Of a DNA stretch of 64,000 bases, positions 53,879 through 63,264 are shown in pieces. The first letter of the stretch is position 1; the number at the start of each line of letters is the position of its first letter. The translations under genes were made by a program, and so were the position numbers. A model generated the notes under the pieces. It worked only from the letters and a program-made list of their open reading frames with translations, had not been told where the DNA came from and did not search any database. Source of the DNA: PALSA-1003 sp963791945 (GTDB lineage: Bacteria > Pseudomonadota > Gammaproteobacteria > Burkholderiales > Casimicrobiaceae); the NCBI GenBank assembly GCA_963791945.1, contig CAWBUD010000003.1, positions 62,001 through 126,000 on the forward strand, in the 5' to 3' direction.

Positions 53879-56199
53879 AGCGGCTCGAGCGCGATCGGGC
53901 CGAACATGGACCCGAGCACGCGCGTCAAAGGATGGGCCGCGGCGACGCGCACGCAGCCTTCCGGAACGCCGGCGTCGGCGACGAGCGTAAGCACAGCGTG
54001 CGCATCACCCTGTCGCACGCGCGCGTCCGCGCCGTCCGCGAGGCCGAGATCCGCGAGCGTCGCCGGATGAGCTCGGGCGCGCGGCGGCAGCGCATCGCGT
54101 GTCTTCTGCAGCGAGCCCGCGCGGCGCACGAGCGGATCCGCGGCGTAGATCGGCACATCGGCGATCCGCTCGAGTCCATCGCCCGTGTTCGCGGCGGGCG
54201 CCTGCAGCGGCGTCCGGGTGGCATTGGAAAGCCAGCCGCCGATCTCGTCGGCTCGCGGCAGCTCGGCCCGGACGGCCTCGACGCTGTCATAGCCGAAGCC
54301 CGCAAGACCGAGGAGCGAGCCCAGCACGCGCAGCACCTTCCACGCCGGGCGCGCCTGACCCAGCGGCATGACGACACCGCTGAACGTCTGCGCTCGTCCC
54401 TCGCAACTGACGAACGTGCCGGCGGTTTCGGTGAACGGCGCGATGGGCAGCAGGACGTCGGCGTGCTCCAGCACGCCGGACTTGAACGGCGACAGCGCGA
54501 CGACGAATTCGGCGGCGGCGAGCGCGGCACGCGTTGCGGAGGGATCGGTCGTGTCTAGTTCCGGATCGGCGTGCAGGACGAGGTACGCCTTGCGCGGATC
54601 GGCCAGCATCGCTGCGGCGTTGAGTCCACCCTGGCGCGGGAAAGCGCCTGCGATCGTTCCGCCGATCGAGTTGGCCGCCTCGGTGAAAAACCCCAGCGTC
54701 GCGCCGGTCGATTCGGCGATAGCTTGCGCGAGCGCGTGAAGCTGCGACGCTTCGGGATGGCACTCGGCGAAGCTGCCGAGGAAAACGGCCCGCCTGCCCC
54801 CGCCAGCGAGGCTAGCGGCGATCTCGCGCGCGACCGGCGAAGGCTCGATGCCGGCAAGCGCGCCTGGCGCGTCGCCGGCAGCCGCGACGGCGATCTCCGC
54901 GAGCATGCGCGGAAGCGCGGACGGGGCGACGATCGCCTTGTGCTTGAGCGCGATCAGGAGCTCGTCGTCCGCGGCATGAACGAGCGAGATCTCGGCGCCC
55001 TTCTTCGCCCGCTGCCGGAGCCGGTGCGCGAGCAGCGGATGATCCTTGCGCAGGAAGCTGCCGACCACGAGCACGCGGTCGAGCGTGGCGATATCGGCGA
55101 TCGACATGCCGAGCCAGGTCGCGCCTTCGCGCCTGCCGTCGGTGGAAAAATCCGATTGCCGCAGCCGGAAGTCGACGTTGTCGCTGCCGAGGGCCCGCAC
55201 CAGCTTCTGTGCGAGATGCATCTCTTCGAGCGTCGAGTGCGGCGAGATGAGCGCACCGATCGCCGTGCCGCCGTGGGTGTCGCGGATGCGCTTGAGCTCG
55301 CCCGCAACGAAGTCGAGCGCCACCTGCCATGTCGTTTCCATCCATCGGCCGTCGCGCTTGACCATGGGTCTCGTCAGCCGGTCGTCGGAGTTGAGTCCTT
55401 CGTACGAGAACCGGTCCTTGTCGGAGAGCCAGCACTCGTTGATCGCCTCGTTCTCCTGAGGAACCACGCGCATCACGCGTTCGCCCTTGACCTGCACGAT
55501 GAGGTTGCTGCCCAGGCCGTCGTGAGGGCTGATCGACTTGCGCCGCGCGAGCTCCCACGTGCGCGCGGTGTAGCGGAACGGCTTGGAGGTCAGCGCGCCG
55601 ACGGGACAGAGGTCGATCACGTTGCCCGAGAGCTCCGAATCGACCGTCTTGCCCACGAAGGTGATGATCTCCGCGTGCTCGCCGCGGCCGATCATGCCGA
55701 GCTCCATGATGCCGGCGATCTCGGTACCGAAGCGCACGCAGCGCGTGCAGTGGATGCAGCGCGTCATGTCGGTCGAGATGAGCGGGCCGAGATTCTTGTT
55801 GAGCACGACGCGCTTCGGCTCCTGATAGCGCGAGTTCGATGCGCCGTAGCCGACGGCGAGATCCTGGAGCTGGCATTCCCCGCCCTGGTCGCAGATGGGG
55901 CAGTCGAGCGGATGATTGATGAGCAGGAACTCCATCACCCCCTTCTGCGCGTCGACGGCGGCGTCGGAGTGCGTCCACACCTTCATGCCCTCGGTCACCG
56001 GCGTTGCGCACGCCGGCAGCGGCTTGGGCGCCTTTTCGACCTGCACCAGGCACATGCGGCAGTTCGCGGCGATCGTGAGCTTCGGGTGCCAGCAGAAATG
56101 CGGCACGTAGATGTCGAGCTTGTGCGCGGCGTCCATCACGGTGCTGCCGCCGGGTACCTGGACCGGCTTGCCGTCGACTTCGAGGTTGACCGTGCTCAT
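53875..56199 (-). CDS. nuoG: NADH-quinone oxidoreductase subunit G
   Basis: The protein has 774 residues. The 2Fe-2S domain (VPHFCWHPKLTIAANCRMCL, LPACATPV), the His/Cys cluster N5 region (INHPLDCPICDQGGECQLQD) and the 4Fe-4S segment (TRCIHCTRCVRFGTEIAG) are in order. They are followed by a molybdopterin-oxidoreductase-like domain without cofactor motifs for catalysis. The extra N7 cluster Cys motif of enterobacterial NuoG is not evident. Electrons pass from NuoF through its clusters. Confidence 0.96.
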   Translation of the reverse strand: MSTVNLEVDGKPVQVPGGSTVMDAAHKLDIYVPHFCWHPKLTIAANCRMCLVQVEKAPKPLPACATPVTEGMKVWTHSDAAVDAQKGVMEFLLINHPLDCPICDQGGECQLQDLAVGYGASNSRYQEPKRVVLNKNLGPLISTDMTRCIHCTRCVRFGTEIAGIMELGMIGRGEHAEIITFVGKTVDSELSGNVIDLCPVGALTSKPFRYTARTWELARRKSISPHDGLGSNLIVQVKGERVMRVVPQENEAINECWLSDKDRFSYEGLNSDDRLTRPMVKRDGRWMETTWQVALDFVAGELKRIRDTHGGTAIGALISPHSTLEEMHLAQKLVRALGSDNVDFRLRQSDFSTDGRREGATWLGMSIADIATLDRVLVVGSFLRKDHPLLAHRLRQRAKKGAEISLVHAADDELLIALKHKAIVAPSALPRMLAEIAVAAAGDAPGALAGIEPSPVAREIAASLAGGGRRAVFLGSFAECHPEASQLHALAQAIAESTGATLGFFTEAANSIGGTIAGAFPRQGGLNAAAMLADPRKAYLVLHADPELDTTDPSATRAALAAAEFVVALSPFKSGVLEHADVLLPIAPFTETAGTFVSCEGRAQTFSGVVMPLGQARPAWKVLRVLGSLLGLAGFGYDSVEAVRAELPRADEIGGWLSNATRTPLQAPAANTGDGLERIADVPIYAADPLVRRAGSLQKTRDALPPRARAHPATLADLGLADGADARVRQGDAHAVLTLVADAGVPEGCVRVAAAHPLTRVLGSMFGPIALEPL

Positions 56200-56206
56200 G
56201 GGCGCA

Positions 56207-57511
56207 TCAGACGTAGTCGGGTACCAGGCAACGCTTGTGGTCGATGTGGTACTGGAACTCGTCGCGGAAGTGCTTGATGAAGCTCTTCACGGGCAGCGCC
56301 GCCGCGTCGCCCAGCGCGCAGATCGTCCGTCCGGCGATGTTGTCCGAGACGGACACGAGTACGTCGAGATCCTCGTTCCTGCCTTCGCCGCGCTCGATCC
56401 GGTCCACCATGCGCCACAGCCAGCCGGTCCCCTCCCGGCAGGGCGTGCACTGCCCGCAGGATTCGGCGAAGTAGAAGTACGACAGCCGCAGCAGCGACCG
56501 GACCATGCAGCGCGTATCGTCCATGATGATCACCGCGCCTGAGCCGAGCATCGATCCCGCCTTGGCGATCGAGTCGTAGTCCATGTCGGTCGCCATCATG
56601 ATCTCGCCGGGCAGCACCGGCATCGAGGAGCCGCCGGGGATGCACGCCTTGAGCTTTCGCCTTCCGCGCACGCCGCCCGCCATTTCCAGGAGCTTCGCGA
56701 ACGGCGTGCCCAGCCGCACTTCGAAGTTGCCGGGACGCTCGACGTCGCCCGACACCGAGAAGATCTTCGTGCCGCCGTTGTTCGGCCGTCCCAGGTTCAG
56801 GAACGCTTCGCCGCCGTTCCTGATGATCCACGGCACCGCAGCGAAGGTCTCCGTGTTGTTGATCGTCGTCGGCTTGCCGTACAGCCCGAAGCTCGCCGGG
56901 AACGGCGGCTTGTAGCGCGGCAGCCCCTTCTTGCCCTCGAGCGATTCGAGCAGCGCCGTTTCCTCGCCGCAGATGTACGCGCCGTAGCCGTGGTGGTTGT
57001 AGAGATGAAAGGAGAACCCGCTGCCGAGGATGTTGTCGCCGAGAAAGCCGGCCTTGTACGCCTCTTCGAGAGCCTCCTCGCAGCGCTCGTACGCGTCCCA
57101 GATCTCGCCGTGGACGTAGTTGTAGCCGCGCCGGCACCCCATCGCGTAGGCGGCGATCGCCATGCCCTCGAACAGGATGTGCGGGTTGTAGCGCAGGATG
57201 TCGCGATCCTTGAACGTTCCGGGCTCGCCCTCGTCGGAGTTGCACACCAGGTATTTGTCGCCGGCGTACTGCTGCGGCATGAAGCTCCACTTGAGCCCCG
57301 TGGGAAAGCCCGCCCCGCCGCGCCCGCGCAGCGCCGACTTCTTCATCTCGGCGATGATCGTCCCGGGGAGGATCTTCTCGGCGAGCACTTTCTTCAGCGC
57401 CTCGTAGCCGCCGCGCGCGAGGTAATCGTCGAGCCGCCAGTTCCGGCCGTTGAGCCCCGCGAGGATGATCGCCTCCGGGCCGTAGTCGAGGAATTCCGCA
57501 GGCGCGTTCAC
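56207..57511 (-). CDS. nuoF: NADH-quinone oxidoreductase subunit F
   Basis: The start is GTG 57511, overlapping the nuoE stop by 4 bp; 434 residues. NADH- and FMN-binding: LRGRGGAGFPTGLKWSFMPQ, CNSDEGEPGTFKDRDIL, GAYICGEETALLESLEGKKG. The N3 4Fe-4S cluster Cys are in ESCGQCTPCREGTGW and TICALGDAAALP. It is the NADH dehydrogenase entry subunit. Confidence 0.97.
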   Translation of the reverse strand: MNAPAEFLDYGPEAIILAGLNGRNWRLDDYLARGGYEALKKVLAEKILPGTIIAEMKKSALRGRGGAGFPTGLKWSFMPQQYAGDKYLVCNSDEGEPGTFKDRDILRYNPHILFEGMAIAAYAMGCRRGYNYVHGEIWDAYERCEEALEEAYKAGFLGDNILGSGFSFHLYNHHGYGAYICGEETALLESLEGKKGLPRYKPPFPASFGLYGKPTTINNTETFAAVPWIIRNGGEAFLNLGRPNNGGTKIFSVSGDVERPGNFEVRLGTPFAKLLEMAGGVRGRRKLKACIPGGSSMPVLPGEIMMATDMDYDSIAKAGSMLGSGAVIIMDDTRCMVRSLLRLSYFYFAESCGQCTPCREGTGWLWRMVDRIERGEGRNEDLDVLVSVSDNIAGRTICALGDAAALPVKSFIKHFRDEFQYHIDHKRCLVPDYV

Positions 57512-57996
57512 CGCTTGCCTTCGGCCGACAGCTCGGCAATCAGGCCGTCCAGCGCTTCGGGGCGCATCCAGCTGCACAGCCGCTTGTTGTTGACCAGCAC
57601 CACCGGCGCGTCGCCGCACGCTCCGAAGCACTCGCCCTCCTTGAGGGTGAAGAGCCCGTCGCTCGTGGTCTCGCCGAAGTCGATGCCGAGCTTCTCCTTC
57701 AGATGCGCGGCGGCCTTCGCCGCATCCTGCAGGGCGCACGGAAGGTTGGTGCAGAGCGTGAGCTTGTACCTGCCCGTCGGCTTCGTGTTGAACATCTCGT
57801 AGAAGGTCGCGACCTCGTAGACGGCGATCGGCGGCATCCCGAGATAGTCGGCGACGAAGTCCATGATCTCCGTCGTCAGCCAGCCCTTTTCGTCTTGCGC
57901 GACCGCGAGCGCCGCCATCACGGCCGAGCTTTTGCGATCGGGCGGGTACTTGGCGATCTCGCGGTCGATCCGCTTCAGGGACTCCGGGCTCAGCAT
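57508..57996 (-). CDS. nuoE: NADH-quinone oxidoreductase subunit E
   Basis: It has 162 residues from ATG 57996. The thioredoxin-like fold binds the 2Fe-2S N1a cluster through Cys in LTLCTNLPCALQD and EGECFGACGDAPVVLVNN. The N-terminal helical part (SSAVMAALAVAQDEKGWLTT) is normal. It is the only nuo gene here that does not directly follow its usual predecessor nuoD: a cupin gene and a cupin remnant intervene. Confidence 0.96.
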   Translation of the reverse strand: MLSPESLKRIDREIAKYPPDRKSSAVMAALAVAQDEKGWLTTEIMDFVADYLGMPPIAVYEVATFYEMFNTKPTGRYKLTLCTNLPCALQDAAKAAAHLKEKLGIDFGETTSDGLFTLKEGECFGACGDAPVVLVNNKRLCSWMRPEALDGLIAELSAEGKR

Positions 57997-58004
57997 GAGA
58001 TCCG

Positions 58005-58124
58005 CTATTCGTCGTGCCAGTAGTCGACCGCGGCCACGGGTGCGAGCCTCGCTTCGAAGCGGTCGCCATGACGCGTGTCGCGGCTGAATTCGAGTTCTTC
58101 GAGGTTGATGATCGGCGCAGTCAT
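58005..58124 (-). pseudogene. 39-residue remnant of a cupin paralogue
   Basis: ATG 58124 to TAG 58005 encodes MTAPIINLEELEF, a short charged middle, and AAVDYWHDE. The beginning matches the N-terminus of the neighbouring cupin and its homologues (INLDEL-type), and the end matches the C-terminal LDYWxGE. The whole double-stranded beta-helix is missing. I infer an internal deletion of a second cupin gene, with the frame preserved. It lies 6 nt after the cupin stop and 8 nt before nuoE. Confidence 0.6.
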
Positions 58125-58130
58125 GATCGT

Positions 58131-58606
58131 CTAGATCTCGCCGGTCCAGTAGTCGAGGTGGTCGCCCGCGCGCGTCATGTGCCTCAAGCCGCCGTCGCCG
58201 TACGCGCCGACCTTGTTCGAATCGGGATACTCGCAGACCTCCGCCGGCATCATCGTGCTCACCGAGAGGTACGCGAGCTCGGCATCGGAATCGTTCACGA
58301 TCTGGTGCGCGGTCTCCGGGCCGCCGGTCGGGCAGCAGATGACGTCGCCGGCGCGGATCCGGCGCGTCTCGCTGCCGTAGCGTAGCGTGCCGGCGCCTTT
58401 GACGATGAAGAACATCTCCTCCTCGGCGCGATGACTGTGGAACGGGCACGCGCGCTTGCCCGGCGGCACGACGTCGTAGGAATATCCGAGCTCCTTCGCG
58501 CCCAGCAGCGGACCAATGCGCACCGAATCGGACGCGAACGTCCCGCCCTTCTCGAAGTGCTCGAGCTTGAGCTCATCGAGATTGATGACCCGGGATTCGA
58601 TGGCGC

Positions 58607-58610
<4 letters not shown>
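58131..58610 (-). CDS. Cupin-domain protein inside the nuo operon
   Basis: The 159-residue protein starts at ATG 58610, overlapping the nuoD stop by 4 bp (ATGA). The cupin barrel has motif 1 ACPFHSHRAEEEMFFIVKG (three metal ligands: His, His, Glu) and motif 2 region AGDVICCPTGGPETAHQIVN (His). The C-terminus is AGDHLDYWTGEI. This small metal-binding cupin family is of unknown role. Translational coupling to nuoD implies coexpression with Complex I. Confidence 0.85.
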
Positions 58611-59860
<1,250 letters not shown>

Positions 59861-59894
59861 TCAACTCAACGCAGATTAATTTCGGCGCAGGCTA

Positions 59895-59933
59895 ACTTGC
59901 GCAGAGCGCAAGTCAAGCGCGGCGAAGCCGCGC
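59895..59933. repeat. Paired REP-like hairpins between nuoC and nuoD
   Basis: Two adjacent perfect palindromes with 3-nt loops: ACTTGCGC-AGA-GCGCAAGT (59895-59913) and GCGCGGC-GAA-GCCGCGC (59917-59933). They lie between the two 34-bp repeats. A similar hairpin with GAA loop (minus strand) lies between nuoA and nuoB. Confidence 0.75.
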
Positions 59934-59942
59934 GGCCGAAGG

Positions 59943-59976
59943 CAAAATTCATGGTGTAGTTGCGAATCTCAGCCAC
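59943..59976 (-). repeat. 34-bp direct repeat, aborted nuoD start
   Basis: On the minus strand GTG 59976 begins VAEIRNYTMNF, then unrelated sequence and a stop just before the true nuoD start, giving a 36-residue peptide. The four differences from the real copy are mostly silent or conservative. Confidence 0.8.
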
Positions 59977-59994
59977 GGCCAAAGTCCTGGGTGG

Positions 59995-60651
59995 TCATTC
60001 CGAATCCGCGTAATGCTGTTCGCGGATGATCCGCGGCGTGACTTCGCGCGGCTCGATCGATACCGGCTGATAGATCACACGACCCTGCTCGGGGTCGTAG
60101 CGCATCTCGACGTGACCCGACAGCGGAAAGTCCTTGCGGAACGGATGGCCGACGAATCCGTAGTCGGTCAGGATCCGCCGGAGATCGGGATGGCCCGTAA
60201 AAACGATGCCGAAGAAATCGAAGGCTTCCCGCTCGTACCAGTTGACCGACGGCCATACTTCGATCATCGAGGGGAGAACGGGAAAGTCGTTGTCTGCGGC
60301 ATACGTGCGAACACGCAGCCGCCAGTTGTGCGCGAGCGACAGCAGGTGGTAGACGACGGCGAAGCGCTTTTCGTGCGCGCGCGGCTCCGGAGGCTCCGCG
60401 GGCGTGGCGTCGGAGCCGAAGTAGTCGATGTCGGGCCGCGTCGCGCCGTATGCGGCATAGTCGACGCCGCACAGATCGACCAGGAGCTCGAAGCGCAGCT
60501 CCGGACGATCCCTCAGTGCCCGCATCGCTTCGGACAAGCCCGCGGGCGAGACGACCGCCGTGACTTCGCCGAGGGCCGTCGTGACGGATTGCAGTGCTCC
60601 GCCCAGCGCCGCCGGCAACGCAGCGGCGAGGGTCTCGATCTTGGTGGCCAT
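59995..60651 (-). CDS. nuoC: NADH-quinone oxidoreductase subunit C
   Basis: The 218-residue protein starts at ATG 60651, one base shared with the nuoB stop. Conserved: LVDLCGVDYAAYG, FAVVYHLLSLAHNWRLRV, and the signature WYEREAFDFFGIVFTGHPDL followed by RRILTDYGFVGHPFRKDFPL. A hydrophilic subunit next to NuoD. Confidence 0.96.
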   Translation of the reverse strand: MATKIETLAAALPAALGGALQSVTTALGEVTAVVSPAGLSEAMRALRDRPELRFELLVDLCGVDYAAYGATRPDIDYFGSDATPAEPPEPRAHEKRFAVVYHLLSLAHNWRLRVRTYAADNDFPVLPSMIEVWPSVNWYEREAFDFFGIVFTGHPDLRRILTDYGFVGHPFRKDFPLSGHVEMRYDPEQGRVIYQPVSIEPREVTPRIIREQHYADSE

Positions 60652-61127
60652 CAACGCGCGATCGTGTTCGTCCGCCAGATCTTGTTCTGAAGCTGAAGCA
60701 CGCCGTAGAGCAGCGCCTCGGCCGTCGGCGGACACCCCGGGACGTAGATGTCGACCGGAACGATGCGGTCGCAGCCGCGCACCACCGAATACGAATAGTG
60801 GTAGTAGCCGCCGCCGTTGGCGCAGGACCCCATCGAGATCACCCACCGCGGCTCGGCCATCTGGTCGTAGACCTTGCGCAGTGCCGGCGCCATCTTGTTG
60901 CACAGCGTCCCGGCGACGATCATCACGTCCGACTGGCGCGGGCTGCCACGGAAGACCACGCCGAATCGGTCCAGGTCGTAGCGCGCCGCGCCGGCGTGCA
61001 TCATCTCGACTGCGCAGCAGGCCAGCCCGAAGGTCATCGGCCACATCGAGCCGTTGCGCGCCCAGTTGATGAGCGCGTCGAGCGAGGTCGTGACGTAGCC
61101 TTTTTCGAGCAGGCCTTCAATGGGCAT
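60651..61127 (-). CDS. nuoB: NADH-quinone oxidoreductase subunit B
   Basis: The 158-residue protein carries the N2 cluster: the adjacent Cys pair in TFGLACCAVEMMHAG, and Cys in ISMGSCANGGGYYHYSYS and VPGCPPTAEALLYGVL. It is the terminal electron carrier to quinone. It begins 141 bp after the nuoA stop. Confidence 0.97.
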   Translation of the reverse strand: MPIEGLLEKGYVTTSLDALINWARNGSMWPMTFGLACCAVEMMHAGAARYDLDRFGVVFRGSPRQSDVMIVAGTLCNKMAPALRKVYDQMAEPRWVISMGSCANGGGYYHYSYSVVRGCDRIVPVDIYVPGCPPTAEALLYGVLQLQNKIWRTNTIAR

Positions 61128-61226
61128 GGCGGGTACCCTTCGCGCTCAGGGCGGGCTCCTCATACGGATTTGCGCGAGCGTATTCTCGAGTGTCGCCCGC
61201 CGCGCCGACTCGCGGACGCTCGACCT

Positions 61227-61245
61227 CCGCGCGCTTCGCGCGCGG
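61227..61245. repeat. REP-like hairpin between nuoA and nuoB
   Basis: CCGCGCGC-TTC-GCGCGCGG is a perfect 8-bp stem with a 3-nt loop; on the minus strand the loop is GAA, like one of the hairpins at 59917-59933. It may stabilise mRNA or tune expression within the operon. Confidence 0.65.
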
Positions 61246-61268
61246 ATCCTCTCTCGCTGCTCGCGCCG

Positions 61269-61625
61269 CTATTCCCATTCCAGCGCTCCCTTTTTCCACT
61301 CGTAGACGAAGCCCACCACCAGCACGGCGAGAAAAACCATCATCGACCAGAATCCGAAGCCGCCGATGTCGGGAAGGACGACCGCCCAGGGAAAAAGAAA
61401 CGCGATCTCCAGGTCGAACAGGATGAACAGGATCGCGATCAGGTAGTAGCGAACATCGAACTTCATGCGCGCATCCTCGAACGCTTCGAAGCCGCATTCG
61501 TAGGGCGAGAGCTTTTCGGGGTTGGGCCGGTTGGGCGACACGAACCGGCCCACGCCGAGCAGCAGCAATCCGAGTCCGATCCCGACCAGGATGAAGAGCA
61601 GGATCGGGAAGTACTGTTCCAGCAT
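61269..61625 (-). CDS. nuoA: NADH-quinone oxidoreductase subunit A
   Basis: It has 118 residues and three helices. Conserved YECGFEAFEDARMKFDVRYY loop with the Cys near the quinone entrance, and LIAILFILFDLEIAFLFPWA. First gene of the nuo operon, about 110 bp downstream of tRNA-Leu on the same strand. Confidence 0.97.
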   Translation of the reverse strand: MLEQYFPILLFILVGIGLGLLLLGVGRFVSPNRPNPEKLSPYECGFEAFEDARMKFDVRYYLIAILFILFDLEIAFLFPWAVVLPDIGGFGFWSMMVFLAVLVVGFVYEWKKGALEWE

Positions 61626-61733
61626 GATCGGATCGATTCCTCGTTTCGGCCGCGCTTCAGTACGGACACTGAGCGCGACCGTCTTCCCCCTGCATGCCGC
61701 GGGACCACTGCTCTCCGCGGTCCGTGCCGAATC

Positions 61734-61818
61734 TGGTGCCGACGGTGAGACTCGAACTCACACGGCTAACGCCACTGCCCCCTCAAGACAGCGTGTCTAC
61801 CAATTCCACCACGTCGGC
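61734..61818 (-). tRNA. tRNA-Leu (anticodon GAG)
   Basis: The 85-nt class II cloverleaf on the minus strand: acceptor GCCGACG/CGTCGGC, D loop with TTGGTAGACAC, anticodon loop CTTGAGG (GAG), a long variable arm, T arm GTGTGAGTTCGAGTCTCAC region, discriminator A and CCA. It sits between secG and nuoA, as in many betaproteobacteria. Confidence 0.97.
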
Positions 61819-61821
61819 TTC

Positions 61822-62226
61822 CTACTTCGGTACGTCACCCGGCTTCGAATCGGGCTCCTTCGCCGGCGCCGAAGGCGAAGCCGGCGCGGCTCCCGGCACA
61901 TCGGCCGGTTTGTTCTCCTTCGTATCCTTGGCAGCGGGCTGCACCGCGGTCGGGATCGGGCCTTCTTTCATGATGTCCTTCGGACCGGCGCGCGTCGAGG
62001 CGAAATAGGTCAACCCGAGGCTCGACAGGAAGAACACCGTCGCGAGGATCGCCGTCGTGCGCGACAGGAAGTTGGCGGATCCGGCGGCGCCGAAGAGGCT
62101 CCCCGAGGAGCCGCTGCCGAAGGCCGCGCCCATGTCGGCCCCCTTCCCGTGCTGCAGAAGGACGAATCCGACGAGCGCCGCCGCAACGAGCACATGTACC
62201 GCCAACAGAGCTGTTTCCCAGAGCAT
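61822..62226 (-). CDS. secG: Protein translocase subunit SecG
   Basis: The protein has 134 residues from ATG 62226; the upstream extension in frame is not family-like. Two membrane helices (ALLAVHVLVAAALVGFVLLQ and TTAILATVFFLSSLGLTYFA) flank the conserved HGKGADMGAAFGSGSSGSLF, GAAGSANFLSR. A Pro/Ala-rich C-terminal tail (DVPGAAPASPSAPAKEP) is longer than in Escherichia coli SecG. It belongs to the SecYEG channel. Confidence 0.95.
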   Translation of the reverse strand: MLWETALLAVHVLVAAALVGFVLLQHGKGADMGAAFGSGSSGSLFGAAGSANFLSRTTAILATVFFLSSLGLTYFASTRAGPKDIMKEGPIPTAVQPAAKDTKENKPADVPGAAPASPSAPAKEPDSKPGDVPK

Positions 62227-62278
62227 GCTTTCAGGTCCTTCCGGGCGTTTGCGCGTCCCGGGAGTCCCCAGGACCTCC

Positions 62279-63019
62279 TTAGGCACGCGCGATCGCCAAA
62301 AATTCATCCGCCTTCAGCGAAGCGCCGCCGACCAGGCCGCCGTCGATGTCCGGACACCCGAACAACGCTTTGGCGTTATCGGCCTTCACGCTTCCGCCGT
62401 ACAACAGCAACACGTCCGTCGCGCTCGCCTCGGCTGCCGCCAGATGCGAGCGCAGCAGGCGATGTACGTCCTGCGCCTGCCGCGGGCTTGCCGTCCGGCC
62501 GGTACCGATCGCCCAGACGGGCTCATACGCCAGCACCATCGTGGAAAGCCTCGGGCCCAGCGCCGCGATCACCGCATCGAGCTGCCGCATCACGACGTTC
62601 TCGGTCGCGCCGGCTTCGCGCTCCGTGAGCGTCTCGCCCACGCAGACGATGGGCGTCAATCCCGCTGCGACCGCCGCAACCGCCTTGGCGGCGACCATCG
62701 CGTCCGTCTCGCCGTACAGCGTGCGCCGCTCCGAGTGGCCGACGATCGCGTACCGGCATCCAAACTCGGCAACCATCGCGGCGGAAACCTCACCGGTGAA
62801 CGCCCCGGCCTCGTGCTCGCTTACGTTCTGCGCACCCCACGCGATCGTCGAACCCGACAGTGCAGCCTGTGCCTGCCACAGGTAGGGATGGGGAACGCAG
62901 ATCGCCAGCCGCCGCGCGGGCGGCGCTTTCCAGTCCGAACGCAAGCTTCCGAGCAGCGCGTCGTTCTGCTTCAAGCCGCCGTTCATTTTCCAGTTACCGA
63001 CGACGAGCTTGTCGCGCAT
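62279..63019 (-). CDS. tpiA: Triosephosphate isomerase
   Basis: It has 246 residues. The active-site Lys is in VVGNWKMNGGLKQ, the electrophile His in YAIVGHSERRTLYGETD, the catalytic Glu in LAYEPVWAIGTGRTASP, and the phosphate loop in LLYGGSVKADNA. It interconverts dihydroxyacetone phosphate and glyceraldehyde 3-phosphate. It precedes secG, the usual betaproteobacterial order. Confidence 0.97.
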   Translation of the reverse strand: MRDKLVVGNWKMNGGLKQNDALLGSLRSDWKAPPARRLAICVPHPYLWQAQAALSGSTIAWGAQNVSEHEAGAFTGEVSAAMVAEFGCRYAIVGHSERRTLYGETDAMVAAKAVAAVAAGLTPIVCVGETLTEREAGATENVVMRQLDAVIAALGPRLSTMVLAYEPVWAIGTGRTASPRQAQDVHRLLRSHLAAAEASATDVLLLYGGSVKADNAKALFGCPDIDGGLVGGASLKADEFLAIARA

Positions 63020-63264
63020 GCCGCACCCGGGAAAGGAGCGCGCCCCGCCCGCATCTGCCTGGCAACGGGCACCCGCGCTTAAACCGCTGAATTTTACCGC
63101 GCTGCGCCGAGTCGGGTCAACGCGCTGCGGCGCAGCAACGGCCCGGCGCGAGGAGCCTCATCGCGACGACGCGATCCCATGATCCGCCCTGAGGACGCCG
63201 CGCGGGCGCGCTGCCCGGCGGAGTACGATGCGGCCTCCTCATCCCGACAGCGCGCGACAGACTC

